NCBI RefSeq assembly: GCF_003818135.1
Contig: NZ_RPOH01000026.1
Coordinates: 16,667 to 80,666 of the forward strand
Source: Buttiauxella warmboldiae
Lineage (GTDB): Bacteria; Pseudomonadota; Gammaproteobacteria; Enterobacterales; Enterobacteriaceae
Direction of reading: 5' to 3'
Length of the DNA: 64,000 nt
Part shown: piece by piece, positions 27,538-36,849 of the stretch
Layout: the number at the start of each line of letters is the position of its first letter
How positions within the stretch are numbered: position 1 is the first letter of the stretch
The notes under the pieces: generated by a model
Database searches by the model: none
Told to the model about the DNA's origin: nothing
Seen by the model: the letters and a program-made list of their open reading frames with translations, nothing else
Translations under genes and position numbers: made by a program

Positions 27538-29688
27538 ATGAAAAAAATTACCAGCGTCTGCCCTTACTGTGGTGCCGGCTGCAAACTGAAACTGGTTGTT
27601 GAGAAGAACAAAATTATCCGCGCTGAAGCGGCTGATGGCGTGACAAACCAAAATGAACTCTGCCTGAAGGGCTACTACGGCTGGGATTTTCTCAACGACA
27701 CTAAGCTGCTCACACCGCGTCTGACGCAGCCGATGATTCGTTACGAAAAAGGCGGAAAACTTCAGCCAGTCAGCTGGGAAGAAGCCATTAGCTATACCGC
27801 TAAACGCCTGAAAGCGATTAAAGAACAATATGGCCCGCGCTCAATTATGACCACGGGTTCTTCGCGCGGTACGGGTAACGAAACCAACTATGTGATGCAG
27901 AAGTTTGCACGCGCCGTGCTGCATACCAACAACGTCGACTGCTGTGCGCGCGTTTGCCACGGGCCGTCGGTTGCCGGTTTGCAGGTGACGCTGGGAAATG
28001 GTGCGATGAGTAACTCCATCGGCGAGATCGAAAATTCAAAATGCCTGCTGGTGTTTGGCTACAACTGCGCCGATTCGCACCCGATAGTGGCGCGTCGCGT
28101 GATTAAAGCGAAAGAAAACGGCGCAAAAATCATTGTTTGCGATCCGCGTCGTATCGAAACCGCGCGCATTGCCGATCAACATTTACAGCTGAAAAACGGC
28201 TGTAATATGGCGCTGGTGAATGCGTTTGGCTATGTGCTGCTCGAAGAGAATCTCTACGATCAAGAGTACGTTGCAAAATTCGCCGCAGGTCTGGATGCTT
28301 ACCGCGAGGTGGTTAAAGGCTACGCGCCAGAAGAGGTTGAGCACCTGACCGGCGTGCCTGCGCATCAAGTGCGCCAGGCGATGCGCACATTTGCCGCTGC
28401 CCCTTCCGCCACCATTATGTGGGGCATGGGCGTGACTCAGTTCGGCCAGGCAGTGGATGTCGTAAAAGGGCTTTCAAGCCTTGCGCTGCTGACCGGCAAC
28501 CTCGGCCGCGAAAACGTCGGCGTTGGCCCGGTGCGTGGGCAGAACAACGTGCAGGGCGCGTGCGATATGGGCGTGCTGCCCAACCAGTTCCCCGGTTATC
28601 AGGATGTGGTTGACCCGCAAGTGCGCGCCAAATTCGCCAAGGCCTGGGGCATCAACGTCGATGATATGGACGACAAAGTTGGCGTGCGTATTACCGAAGT
28701 GCCGCACATGGCAATTCATGACGAGATGAAAGCCTACTACATCATGGGTGAAGACCCGTTGCAGACCGAAGCCGATCTTGGCCTGGTGCGCAAAGGTTTT
28801 GCAGCGCTCGATTTTGTGGTGGTGCAAGACATCTTTATGACCAAAACCGCGGAAATGGCAGATGTGATTTTGCCCGCCACTTCCTGGGGCGAGCACGGCG
28901 GCGTGTTTACCTGTGCCGACCGTGGTTTCCAGCGCTTTGAGAAAGCCATCGAGCCGAAATACAACGTCAAACGTGACTGGGAAATTATCAGCCTCATCGC
29001 CACCGAGATGGGCTACCCAATGCACTACGACAACAACCAGCAAATCTGGGATGAACTGCGCGAGCTGTGCCCGCTGTTCTACGGCGTAACTTACGAAAAA
29101 ATGGGCGATATGGGCCATGTCCAGTGGCCTTGCCCGACGCTGGATCACCCCGGCACGCCCTATCTGTACAAAGACAGCAAGTTCGATACCCCAACCGGTA
29201 AGGGCCAGTTATTTGCCGCCGAGTGGCGCGCGCCTGCCGAAACGCCGGATGCCGAATACCCGCTGGTGCTCTGTACCGTGCGCGAAGTCGGCCACTACTC
29301 CTGCCGCTCGATGACCGGCAACTGCGCGGCACTGCAAACCCTGGCCGATGAACCCGGCTTTGTGCAGATGAACCCGGCAGACGCTGAAAAGCTCGGCATC
29401 AAAGACCAACAGCTGGTGTGGGTCAGTTCACGCCGCGGCAAAGTGATTAGCCGGGCGCAAGTGAACGAGCGCATCAACCTCGGCTCGGTTTATATGACCT
29501 ACCAGTGGTGGATTGGCGCGTGTAACGAGCTGACGCAGGACAATCTCGACCCGATTTCCAAAACGCCGGAAACCAAGTATTGCGCGGTTAACGTCAGCCA
29601 GATTGCCGACCAGCAATGGGCAGAAAACTACGCGCAGACGACATACAGCAAGATGAAAGCGCGTTTGCGCCAGGCTGTGGAGGTTTAA
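27538..29688 (+). CDS. fdhF: Formate dehydrogenase H, cysteine variant
   Basis: A molybdopterin (bis-MGD) oxidoreductase of 716 residues (E. coli FdhF 715) that oxidises formate to CO2 for FHL. The N-terminal [4Fe-4S] ligands are C8, C11, C15 and C42. The active-site position 140, selenocysteine (UGA) in E. coli, is a cysteine TGC codon at 27955-27957, in DCCARVCHGPSV, with the catalytic histidine H141 kept. MGD-binding segments such as GMGVTQFGQ and GPVRGQNNVQGACDMG are intact. It lies in hydN-fdhF-hypF, whereas E. coli fdhF is unlinked. Cys forms are expected to have lower turnover but do not depend on SelB. Confidence 0.95.
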   Translation: MKKITSVCPYCGAGCKLKLVVEKNKIIRAEAADGVTNQNELCLKGYYGWDFLNDTKLLTPRLTQPMIRYEKGGKLQPVSWEEAISYTAKRLKAIKEQYGPRSIMTTGSSRGTGNETNYVMQKFARAVLHTNNVDCCARVCHGPSVAGLQVTLGNGAMSNSIGEIENSKCLLVFGYNCADSHPIVARRVIKAKENGAKIIVCDPRRIETARIADQHLQLKNGCNMALVNAFGYVLLEENLYDQEYVAKFAAGLDAYREVVKGYAPEEVEHLTGVPAHQVRQAMRTFAAAPSATIMWGMGVTQFGQAVDVVKGLSSLALLTGNLGRENVGVGPVRGQNNVQGACDMGVLPNQFPGYQDVVDPQVRAKFAKAWGINVDDMDDKVGVRITEVPHMAIHDEMKAYYIMGEDPLQTEADLGLVRKGFAALDFVVVQDIFMTKTAEMADVILPATSWGEHGGVFTCADRGFQRFEKAIEPKYNVKRDWEIISLIATEMGYPMHYDNNQQIWDELRELCPLFYGVTYEKMGDMGHVQWPCPTLDHPGTPYLYKDSKFDTPTGKGQLFAAEWRAPAETPDAEYPLVLCTVREVGHYSCRSMTGNCAALQTLADEPGFVQMNPADAEKLGIKDQQLVWVSSRRGKVISRAQVNERINLGSVYMTYQWWIGACNELTQDNLDPISKTPETKYCAVNVSQIADQQWAENYAQTTYSKMKARLRQAVEV

Positions 29689-29695
29689 AAAAATG

Positions 29696-29719
29696 GTGGA
29701 TGGCGCTCCGCTTATCCAC
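29696..29719. repeat. REP-like hairpin, fdhF-hypF
   Basis: GTGGAT and ATCCAC flank a GGCGCTCCGCTT centre, the common enterobacterial REP-like format, 7 bases after the fdhF stop. It may protect the 3' end or partly insulate hypF. Confidence 0.6.
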
Positions 29720-29750
29720 TCTACCAGTTCCTTAAAATTGGGTACAAATT

Positions 29751-31988
29751 GTGAATCTTAACGGCGTGATGCTACGCATTCGCGGCAAAGTTCAGGGCGT
29801 TGGCTTCCGGCCATTCGTCTGGCAACTGGCGCAAAAACTCAACCTGACCGGCGACGTCTGCAATGACGGCGCAGGTGTGTTGGTGCGCCTGATGTCGATG
29901 CCCGATGCGTTTATCAGCGAGCTTCACGCCCATTGCCCGCCGCTGGCTCGGATTGATAGCGTTGAGCAATCGACCCTGCAGTGGAACGCTGCCCCGCAGG
30001 ATTTCACCATCATCCACAGCGCCAGTTGTACGATGGATACGCAAATTGTCCCCGATGCGGCAACCTGCCCCGACTGCCTGCGTGAACTTAACGACCCGAA
30101 CGATCGCCGCTATCGTTATCCATTTATCAACTGCACCCACTGCGGCCCGCGTTTCACCATTATTAATGCGATGCCGTATGACCGGCCAAACACGGTGATG
30201 GCAGCATTTCCGCTATGCCCGGCGTGCGAAAAAGAGTACCGCGACCCCATGGATCGCCGCTTCCACGCTCAGCCGGTTGCCTGCCCTGAATGCGGGCCGC
30301 AAATCGAATGGCTTTGTGGCGAGCAAAAGTTTGAGCGCGAAAATGCGTTACAGGCCGCCATTACGGCGTTAAAAGACGGGAAAATCGTTGCGATTAAAGG
30401 GTTGGGTGGGTTCCACCTGGCGGTTGATGCACGTAACGACGCCGCCGTTTCCCGCTTACGCGCCCGCAAACATCGCCCGACAAAACCGCTGGCGGTCATG
30501 CTACCGGACTCACAGGGTCTGCCTGCCAATGTGGTCGCCCAACTCAACACGCCAGCGGCCCCGATTGTGCTAATGGCAAAGTCCGATCTTTGCGGATTAA
30601 GCCAATTTATCGCTCCGCATTTAAGCGAAGTGGGCGTGATGCTGCCCGCCAACCCGCTACAACACCTGCTGCTGCAGGATTTCGGCGGCCCGCTGGTGAT
30701 GACCTCCGGTAATCTAAACGGCAAACCGCCCGCGATGACCAACCAGCAGGCGCTGGCAGAGTTAGCCGCAATTGCTGACGGCTGGCTGCTGCACAACCGC
30801 AATATCGTGCAGCGCATGGATGATTCAGTGGTACGCGCCGGCGGCGAAGTGCTGCGCCGTGCCAGAGGTTTTGTGCCGGATGCGCTGGCGCTGCCGCCAG
30901 GCTTTGAGGCCATACCGCCGATACTTGCGGTTGGCGCGGATCTGAAAAATACCTTCTGCTTACTGCGCGGTAACCAGGCGGTGCTGAGCCAGCATCTGGG
31001 CGACCTTGCAGAAGAGGGCGTTGAACAGCAGTGGCATAAAGCGCGAAAGCTGATGTGCGAAGCCTATGACTTTACGCCGCAGCAGATCGTTGTTGATGCC
31101 CATCCCGGTTACCACAGCGCCCGCATCGGGCAAGAAATGGGCTTGCCGGTAAGCCGTGTTTTGCACCACCACACCCATGCTGTGGCATGCATGGCCGAAC
31201 ATGGCTGGCCGCGGGAAGGGGGAGACGTGATTGCGCTCACCCTGGACGGCATTGGTTATGGTGAGAACAACCAGCTTTGGGGCGGTGAATGCTTACGCGT
31301 TAATTACCGCGAGTGCGAACATCTCGGCGGCTTACCGGCGGTGGCGCTACCGGGTGGTGACCTCGCGGCCAGCCAGCCGTGGCGAAACCTACTCGCTCAT
31401 TGCGAGGCGTTTGTAGCGAACTGGCAGCAACTCCCTGAAACCGAGGCGGTACGTGCACAAAACTGGCCGTTACTGGCGACGGCCATTGCGCGTGGAATTA
31501 ACGCACCTCTCGCTTCCTCCGCAGGGCGATTATTTGACGCCGCCGCAGCGGCACTGAACTGCGCCCCGCTGCAACAAAGTTATGAAGGCGAAGCCGCCTG
31601 CCGCTTTGAAGCGCTGGCGTCGCAAAGCGGCTGGTGCAACCACCCCGTCACGCTGCCCGTTATCGCCGGCAAGCTGAATTTGGCTACCTTCTGGCGGCAA
31701 TGGCTAAGCTGGCATGGCAACGCGCCTGCCCGAGCCTGGGCATTTCATGATGCGCTGGCAAAAGGGTTCGCCGATTTGGCCCGAATTCATGCGCATGAGC
31801 GCTCAATTACCACTCTCGTATTCAGCGGTGGCGTACTGCATAACCAGCTGCTGCGCCAAAGATTTTCGTACCATCTCGCAGATTTTACCCTGCTCTTCCC
31901 GACACTGTTGCCTGCGGGTGACGGTGCCCTTGCGTTGGGCCAGGCTCTTATTGCCGCAGCCCGTCTCCCCCTTCCTTCACAAGGATAA
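29751..31988 (+). CDS. hypF: Carbamoyltransferase HypF
   Basis: A 745-residue enzyme (E. coli 750) that carbamoylates HypE using carbamoyl phosphate and ATP. Domain order: acylphosphatase (about 1-95, [14 protein letters not shown]), paired zinc fingers (CPDC, CTHC, CPAC and CPEC, about 105-185), YrdC-like (about 195-370) and Kae1-like with the metal site [15 protein letters not shown]. Start taken as GTG 29751; the ATG at 29769 is an alternative. The stop is one base from the next gene. Required for all [NiFe] hydrogenases in the cell. Confidence 0.97.
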   Translation: MNLNGVMLRIRGKVQGVGFRPFVWQLAQKLNLTGDVCNDGAGVLVRLMSMPDAFISELHAHCPPLARIDSVEQSTLQWNAAPQDFTIIHSASCTMDTQIVPDAATCPDCLRELNDPNDRRYRYPFINCTHCGPRFTIINAMPYDRPNTVMAAFPLCPACEKEYRDPMDRRFHAQPVACPECGPQIEWLCGEQKFERENALQAAITALKDGKIVAIKGLGGFHLAVDARNDAAVSRLRARKHRPTKPLAVMLPDSQGLPANVVAQLNTPAAPIVLMAKSDLCGLSQFIAPHLSEVGVMLPANPLQHLLLQDFGGPLVMTSGNLNGKPPAMTNQQALAELAAIADGWLLHNRNIVQRMDDSVVRAGGEVLRRARGFVPDALALPPGFEAIPPILAVGADLKNTFCLLRGNQAVLSQHLGDLAEEGVEQQWHKARKLMCEAYDFTPQQIVVDAHPGYHSARIGQEMGLPVSRVLHHHTHAVACMAEHGWPREGGDVIALTLDGIGYGENNQLWGGECLRVNYRECEHLGGLPAVALPGGDLAASQPWRNLLAHCEAFVANWQQLPETEAVRAQNWPLLATAIARGINAPLASSAGRLFDAAAAALNCAPLQQSYEGEAACRFEALASQSGWCNHPVTLPVIAGKLNLATFWRQWLSWHGNAPARAWAFHDALAKGFADLARIHAHERSITTLVFSGGVLHNQLLRQRFSYHLADFTLLFPTLLPAGDGALALGQALIAAARLPLPSQG

Positions 31989-31989
31989 A

Positions 31990-33015
31990 ATGATGTTATT
32001 GCGTGTTCTTCGTGACCAGCCACGCGCTGCTTTTCTGCTCGCGGGTTTAGTCGCCGCCAATCTTGCCGCCTGGGCCTGGGCGCTGGTTTCGTTCCACCAC
32101 AGCACCGCGCTGATGGCGGCAAGTCTGCTGGCATGGTGCTACGGCTTACGCCATGCGGTCGATGCCGATCACATTGCGGCGATTGATAACGTGACGCGCA
32201 AAATGATGCAGCAGGGAAAACGCCCGTTCGGTATCGGCGCCTGGTTCTCACTCGGCCACTCCAGCATCGTGGTGCTGGCATCCGTGGCGATTGCCGCAAC
32301 GGCAGCAGCCTTCCAGAGCGATATGGACTGGTTTCATGAGGTTGGCGGGGTGATTGGCACCGCAGTTTCAGCCTGTTTCTTGCTGGCGATGGCGCTGGTC
32401 AACCTGGTGATTCTGCATGGCGTATGGCGCAACTTCCGTCAGTTAAAACGCGGTAAATCCCCCGGCGCTGAAGCGACGGATTTTAACGGCGCTGGCATGA
32501 TGAGCTGGCTGTTCCGCTCCACGTTCAGGCTGATCAACAAAAGCTGGCATATGTATCTGGTGGGCTTTTTGTTCGGCCTGGGCTTTGATACCGCAACGGA
32601 AATTGGCGTGCTGGGTATTTCTGCTGCCAGCGCCTCAAGCGGCATGTCGATGTGGTCGATTCTGGTGTTCCCGGCGCTATTTGCCAGCGGCATGGCGCTG
32701 ATTGATACGCTCGACAATATGATCATGGTTGGCGCATATGGCTGGGCGTTTAACAAACCGCAGCGCAAGCTCTATTACAATATGACCATCACCGGCACCT
32801 CGGTTGTGGTGGCGCTGTTTATCGGCGGCATGGAAGCATTAGGGCTGTTAGCCGATAAATTCGACCTGCATACCGGCCTGTGGAAATGGGTTGATGCGCT
32901 CAATGAAAACCTCGGTAATGCGGGCTTTATCGTGGTTGGGCTGTTTATCGCCTGCTGGATTGTGTCGATGCTGAACTATCGCTGGAAAGGGTACGACTCT
33001 TTGGTGGTTCGTTAA
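31990..33015 (+). CDS. NiCoT-family nickel/cobalt permease (HoxN/NixA type)
   Basis: A 341-residue inner-membrane permease with about eight hydrophobic segments. The NiCoT signature in helix II, RHAVDADHIAAIDN (the HX4DH motif), is intact, as are SLGHSSIVV and GLGFDTATE. It starts one base after the hypF stop with AAGGA overlapping that stop (alternative ATG at 31993). Its place at the end of hydN-fdhF-hypF indicates nickel supply for HycE. E. coli lacks a NiCoT gene and relies on NikABCDE. Confidence 0.93.
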   Translation: MMLLRVLRDQPRAAFLLAGLVAANLAAWAWALVSFHHSTALMAASLLAWCYGLRHAVDADHIAAIDNVTRKMMQQGKRPFGIGAWFSLGHSSIVVLASVAIAATAAAFQSDMDWFHEVGGVIGTAVSACFLLAMALVNLVILHGVWRNFRQLKRGKSPGAEATDFNGAGMMSWLFRSTFRLINKSWHMYLVGFLFGLGFDTATEIGVLGISAASASSGMSMWSILVFPALFASGMALIDTLDNMIMVGAYGWAFNKPQRKLYYNMTITGTSVVVALFIGGMEALGLLADKFDLHTGLWKWVDALNENLGNAGFIVVGLFIACWIVSMLNYRWKGYDSLVVR

Positions 33016-33022
33016 TCAGGCC

Positions 33023-33058
33023 AGCCTTCTCCCTTTCCGGGAAGAAGGCTGTTAACTT
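33023..33058. terminator. Terminator between the nickel permease and avtA
   Basis: AGCCTTCT and AGAAGGCT arms (33023-33050, with an inner CCC/GGG pair) are followed by a T-rich tail on the plus strand. The gene ends converge here, so it may act in both directions. Confidence 0.8.
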
Positions 33059-33059
33059 T

Positions 33060-34313
33060 TTACTTCGCTTCGGCCCAGGCGCGCTCAATCTCTTCGGCAA
33101 GAATCTTCACCCCCGCCTCGATTTTTTCAGGTTCCGGTACATAGTTCATGCGCATGCACTGGTGCGTATGCGGCCACGGCTTATCAAGGCCCGGGAAGAA
33201 GTAATCCCCCGGCACCATCAGCACGCCGCGCTTTTTCAGGCGCTGATACAGCAGTTCGGTGGAAATCGGCAGATCTTTAAACCATAACCAGAGGAAAATC
33301 GCCCCTTCCGGTTTGTGGATCAGGCAGCGTTCTGGCGACAAATAGCGGCGAAGAGTGGCGATAGTTTGCTGAACACGCTGGTAATAAAACGGTTTAATCA
33401 CGGTTTCAGACAAGCGCAGCAGGTCGTTACGTTTAATCATCTCGCACACCATTGTCGGCCCGATACCGCCCGGAGCCAGGCTGATAATGCCGTTCATGTT
33501 GCTGATAGCGGAGATAATTTTTTCATTGGCGATAATGATGCCGCAGCGGCTGCCCGGCAGGCCGAGCTTCGAGAGGCTCATGCACAGAATGATGTTCGGA
33601 TTCCACAGCGGACGGGCTTCGCTAAAAATAATACCGGGGAACGGCACGCCATACGCGTTATCAATCACCAGCGGGATACCGTGCTGATTTGCCAGCGCAT
33701 CGAGCTTGATCAGCTCTTCATCGGTAATGACGTTGCCGGTCGGGTTGGTGGGGCGCGACACGCAGATCATTCCGGTATCCGGGCCAATATGCAGGTGTTC
33801 GAAGTCGACATGGTATTTAAACTGGCCTTCCGGCAGCAGTTCAATATTCGGGCGCGTCGAGACAAACAGCTCTTCTTCAAGGCCGGAATCCGCGTAGCCA
33901 ATATATTCCGGTGCCAGCGGGAACAGCACTTTTTTGCTGCTGCCATCGGCGTAGCGCCCCGCGAACAGGTTAAACAAGTAGAAAAACGCGCTCTGGCTGC
34001 CATTTGTCAGTGCAATATTCTGCGATGTAATATCCCAGCCTAATTCGCTGCGCAGCATCTGCGCCAGCACGTCAAGTAGCTCACTTTTCCCCTGTGGACC
34101 ATCGTAATTGCATAGCGCATCGGCCATTTTCCCGTTTGCCAGCATCTGAGCCAGCAGCTGCTGGAAGTAGTCGTTCATGGCAGGAATTTGCGCCGGGTTG
34201 CCGCCGCCGAGCATAATCGCGCCTGGCGTACGCAATCCGTCGTTGAGGTCCTCCATCAGGCGAGTAATGCCTGCATGGCGGGTAAATTTGTCGCCGAAAA
34301 GTGAAAACGTCAT
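33060..34313 (-). CDS. avtA: Valine-pyruvate aminotransferase AvtA
   Basis: A fold-type I PLP aminotransferase of 417 residues, the same length as E. coli AvtA (transaminase C), making valine or alanine by exchange with 2-oxoisovalerate or pyruvate. Visible are GGGNPAQIP near the N-terminus, SRPTNPTGN, DNAYGVPFP (PLP Asp/Tyr) and the PLP lysine in CMSLSKLGLPGSRCG. The frame extends 8 codons upstream, but MTFSLFGDKFTRH is the family start. In E. coli avtA neighbours malS as here; the other side differs. Confidence 0.97.
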   Translation of the reverse strand: MTFSLFGDKFTRHAGITRLMEDLNDGLRTPGAIMLGGGNPAQIPAMNDYFQQLLAQMLANGKMADALCNYDGPQGKSELLDVLAQMLRSELGWDITSQNIALTNGSQSAFFYLFNLFAGRYADGSSKKVLFPLAPEYIGYADSGLEEELFVSTRPNIELLPEGQFKYHVDFEHLHIGPDTGMICVSRPTNPTGNVITDEELIKLDALANQHGIPLVIDNAYGVPFPGIIFSEARPLWNPNIILCMSLSKLGLPGSRCGIIIANEKIISAISNMNGIISLAPGGIGPTMVCEMIKRNDLLRLSETVIKPFYYQRVQQTIATLRRYLSPERCLIHKPEGAIFLWLWFKDLPISTELLYQRLKKRGVLMVPGDYFFPGLDKPWPHTHQCMRMNYVPEPEKIEAGVKILAEEIERAWAEAK

Positions 34314-34454
34314 AACGTAGAGGTCTTTGACTATCAAAAGAAGCTAACCATAGCGCCGGAAAAGACGCGGTGCAAACGCATTAAGGATAGCCGACACTGA
34401 GCAATATGCTGCAGATTGACGGGTGGGCAGCACATAATGTTGAAGAGCGGGCTA

Positions 34455-34498
34455 CCCTCACCCCGGCCTCTCCCTGAGGGAGAGAGTTAGGGAGAGGA
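34455..34498. repeat. Interspersed palindrome (CCCTCACCCCGG type)
   Basis: CTCTCCC (34469-34475) pairs with GGGAGAG (34479-34485), preceded by CCCTCACCCCGG. It lies between avtA and malS and resembles the element at 63938. The rest of 34314-34515 shows nothing else clear. Confidence 0.7.
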
Positions 34499-34515
34499 CA
34501 TACAGCGCAAAAAAG

Positions 34516-36534
34516 TTAAAGATTACCCGCCCACACCACCATCACTTTGTCATCGCCTGCGGCGCGGCTAAAGCCGTACCCCTGCTTGATACTCAGCGTG
34601 TTTTGCTCTCCCGCCCCGATTGCCGGATGGCGGGCGCGGAACTGGCTGATTTTCTGCCAGTGCGCGAGCGTGGCGACGTTTTGCCCCCAGTTCATATCCG
34701 AACGCGTGCCTTGCAGCGGGTCGGAACCGGTCGGACCAGGCGGGCGCTCGGTTTCATCGCCATAGAAAATCTGCACCGCGCCCGGTGCCAGCAACAGTAG
34801 TTCAGCCGCACGCGGGCCGCCTTCGCGGAACAGGCGGGTATCGTGGGAGGAAAGGTAGCTAAGAACGTTGAAATCCTGCAATTTTGTCGTCATCTGCTGC
34901 CAGGTGAGATCGATATCAGCCAGGCAATCCACGGCCTTTGCCGCCTGTTCCTGATAATCAAAATTGATCATCGCATCAAAGCCGCTGCGGTAGTAATCGC
35001 TGTGCATTACGCCGTGGCCCCAGGATTCACCGGTCATCCAGAACGGGGCGTCATCGAGTTTCTTCTCCGGGTTAGCTTTTTTCCAGTCGTCCAGTGCCGC
35101 CACAGACTGCTCTTTAAGCTGCAGCCAGCCTGCTTTTTCGACATGTTTTGCGGTATCCACCCGGAAACCGTCGATGCCGTAATCACGCACCCACTGGCTG
35201 AGCCAATGGGTCAGATAATCACGCACGGTCGCATCCGCAATTTCTTGCGCGCCGCTATCAGGCTTATGGCGATAAAAAATCGGCAAACCCGCGGGCTGCG
35301 TTGATTCGGTTATTAAATCCGGCAGGAAGGCCAGCGACATGGTTAAGTCGTCAAAGCCTGGGGGGTTATAATCGCCAATGTCGGTGCGGATCCAGTTCTT
35401 ACCCCACCAGTTTTGCCAGGCCGCTTTATCGCCAAAGTTGATGTAATCATTGAAGGAATGCCAGCTTTGGCCGGGGCCGGGCTTCCAGTCGCTCCAGCGC
35501 TTGCCGAGCGTTTTTGTCAGCTCATCCCCCTTGAGATACAGCGCGCCAAACTGGTACTCCTGCATATCGGCAAGCGTGGCGTAGCCGGTGTGGTTCATCA
35601 CGACGTCGAACAAAATGCGGATGCCGCGTTTATGCGCCTCATCCACTAGCGTGCGCAGTTCATCTTCGGTCCCCATGTTGGCATCGAGTTTTGTCCAGTC
35701 CATGGTGTAGTAACCGTGGTAGGCGTAATGCGGGAAATCCCCTTTCGTGCCGCCGCCAACCCAGCCGTGAATTTGCTCAAGCGGCGAGCTAATCCATAAC
35801 GCGTTAACTCCCAGCCTCTGTAAATAATCGAGTTTTTGCGTTAGCCCGGCCAGATCGCCACCGTGAAACGTGCCTATCTCCTGTCTGCCATCTTTATGGC
35901 GGCCATAGCTGTTATCGTTTTGTGGATTGCCGTTTGCAAAGCGGTCGGTCAGCACAAAGTAGATCGTGGCGTTGCGCCAGCTGAATGGCGCAGCCTGTTG
36001 GGTGGCGGCAGATTCGAGTAGCAGCAGGCCATTGCTGTTCGCTGCGGGCATCAGGGTTATCTGGCCTTGCGTAACCGTGGCCGTCGTGCCGCTGTAAAAA
36101 TCACGCACTTCGCTGCCTTCGGCAAAGGTTTTGCTGACATCCAGCGTGAGCGGCTTACCGTCCCATACCGGGCACTGGCGGGTAATATCAACCGGAGCGG
36201 CCTGCTTCTCATCTTTCACGCTGATGCTGAGCGTTGGCGTTCCGCTGCGCGTATCGATTTGCATGCGGTATTCACCTGCACGAAACAGGCGCCATACGGG
36301 AGCTTCTCCTGCGCAGGGCTTCAGTGACAGCATCTGGTTGAGCTTTATTGATTCTGCAGGCTGCCAGCATGCCCGTTCGTGCGTAAACGTTAGCGGCAAA
36401 GCCCCTTTTGCGAGCTTTCCTTCACTGACAAACAGCCCCGGCCCCTGGATTTTAAAGTCAGGCAAACCGGGGGCGTTCCAGGCGGCCTGCACAAGCCCCG
36501 GGAACAGTAGAATGAGCAGCGGTAATTTTTTCAT
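34516..36534 (-). CDS. malS: Periplasmic alpha-amylase MalS
   Basis: A GH13 alpha-amylase of 672 residues (E. coli 676) that degrades long maltodextrins in the periplasm. Signal peptide MKKLPLLILLFPGLVQA. An N-terminal region of about 180 residues precedes the (beta/alpha)8 barrel. Catalytic motifs: DVVMNHTG, GFRVDTAKHVE (nucleophile Asp), MTGESWGHG (acid/base Glu) and LSSHDTR (transition-state Asp). A MalT box lies upstream at 36613-36622. Divergent from bax, as in E. coli. Confidence 0.97.
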   Translation of the reverse strand: MKKLPLLILLFPGLVQAAWNAPGLPDFKIQGPGLFVSEGKLAKGALPLTFTHERACWQPAESIKLNQMLSLKPCAGEAPVWRLFRAGEYRMQIDTRSGTPTLSISVKDEKQAAPVDITRQCPVWDGKPLTLDVSKTFAEGSEVRDFYSGTTATVTQGQITLMPAANSNGLLLLESAATQQAAPFSWRNATIYFVLTDRFANGNPQNDNSYGRHKDGRQEIGTFHGGDLAGLTQKLDYLQRLGVNALWISSPLEQIHGWVGGGTKGDFPHYAYHGYYTMDWTKLDANMGTEDELRTLVDEAHKRGIRILFDVVMNHTGYATLADMQEYQFGALYLKGDELTKTLGKRWSDWKPGPGQSWHSFNDYINFGDKAAWQNWWGKNWIRTDIGDYNPPGFDDLTMSLAFLPDLITESTQPAGLPIFYRHKPDSGAQEIADATVRDYLTHWLSQWVRDYGIDGFRVDTAKHVEKAGWLQLKEQSVAALDDWKKANPEKKLDDAPFWMTGESWGHGVMHSDYYRSGFDAMINFDYQEQAAKAVDCLADIDLTWQQMTTKLQDFNVLSYLSSHDTRLFREGGPRAAELLLLAPGAVQIFYGDETERPPGPTGSDPLQGTRSDMNWGQNVATLAHWQKISQFRARHPAIGAGEQNTLSIKQGYGFSRAAGDDKVMVVWAGNL

Positions 36535-36602
36535 AGGGTTAAGCCGGTGATGATCTTTTATTCAGTCTGGCACCGTTTTAATTAACTGAATTCATCCTCT
36601 CA

Positions 36603-36638
36603 GGGGATTATTGGGGATGAGGAACCAGGGGGAGTAAA
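36603..36638. promoter_or_regulatory. MalT boxes upstream of malS
   Basis: GGGGATGAGG at 36613-36622 matches the MalT consensus exactly, with weaker GGGGATTATT (36603-36612) and GGGGAGTAAA (36629-36638) flanking it. Together they form a direct-repeat array about 70-105 bases upstream of the malS start. Confidence 0.8.
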
Positions 36639-36657
36639 GGCGCGATCTATTAGCTAA

Positions 36658-36683
36658 AAATATGCGATAAGCATCGCATATTT
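36658..36683. other. Palindrome in the malS-bax interval
   Basis: AAATATGCGAT and ATCGCATATTT form a perfect 11-bp stem with a 4-base loop. T-rich stretches lie on both sides. It could be an operator or a small terminator; neither gene reads into it as a 3' end. The rest of 36535-36849 holds the MalT boxes and an AGGAG site for bax. Confidence 0.6.
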
Positions 36684-36849
36684 CGCTACTTTTTAGCGTC
36701 GGAAGAACATTCCAGGCGACAGCGTTTAGGAATCGGATTATTTCTTTTGGTGCTCCGGGAGTCTATTTTTGTTAGTATCCGCGTTTAGTTTATTCGAAAC
36801 CTTTGACAAATAAGGCACGGCAAACGCAACGATCCGACCAGGAGATCTA

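Noticed and set aside
27900..28000. SECIS element in fdhF
   Set aside because: There is no in-frame TGA to decode at codon 140, and the bases after codon 140 do not form the GGUCU-loop hairpin by eye.
31714..31989. Extended N-terminus for the nickel permease
   Set aside because: The extension lies entirely within hypF out of frame; the ATG at 31990 has a ribosome site and gives a normal NiCoT length.
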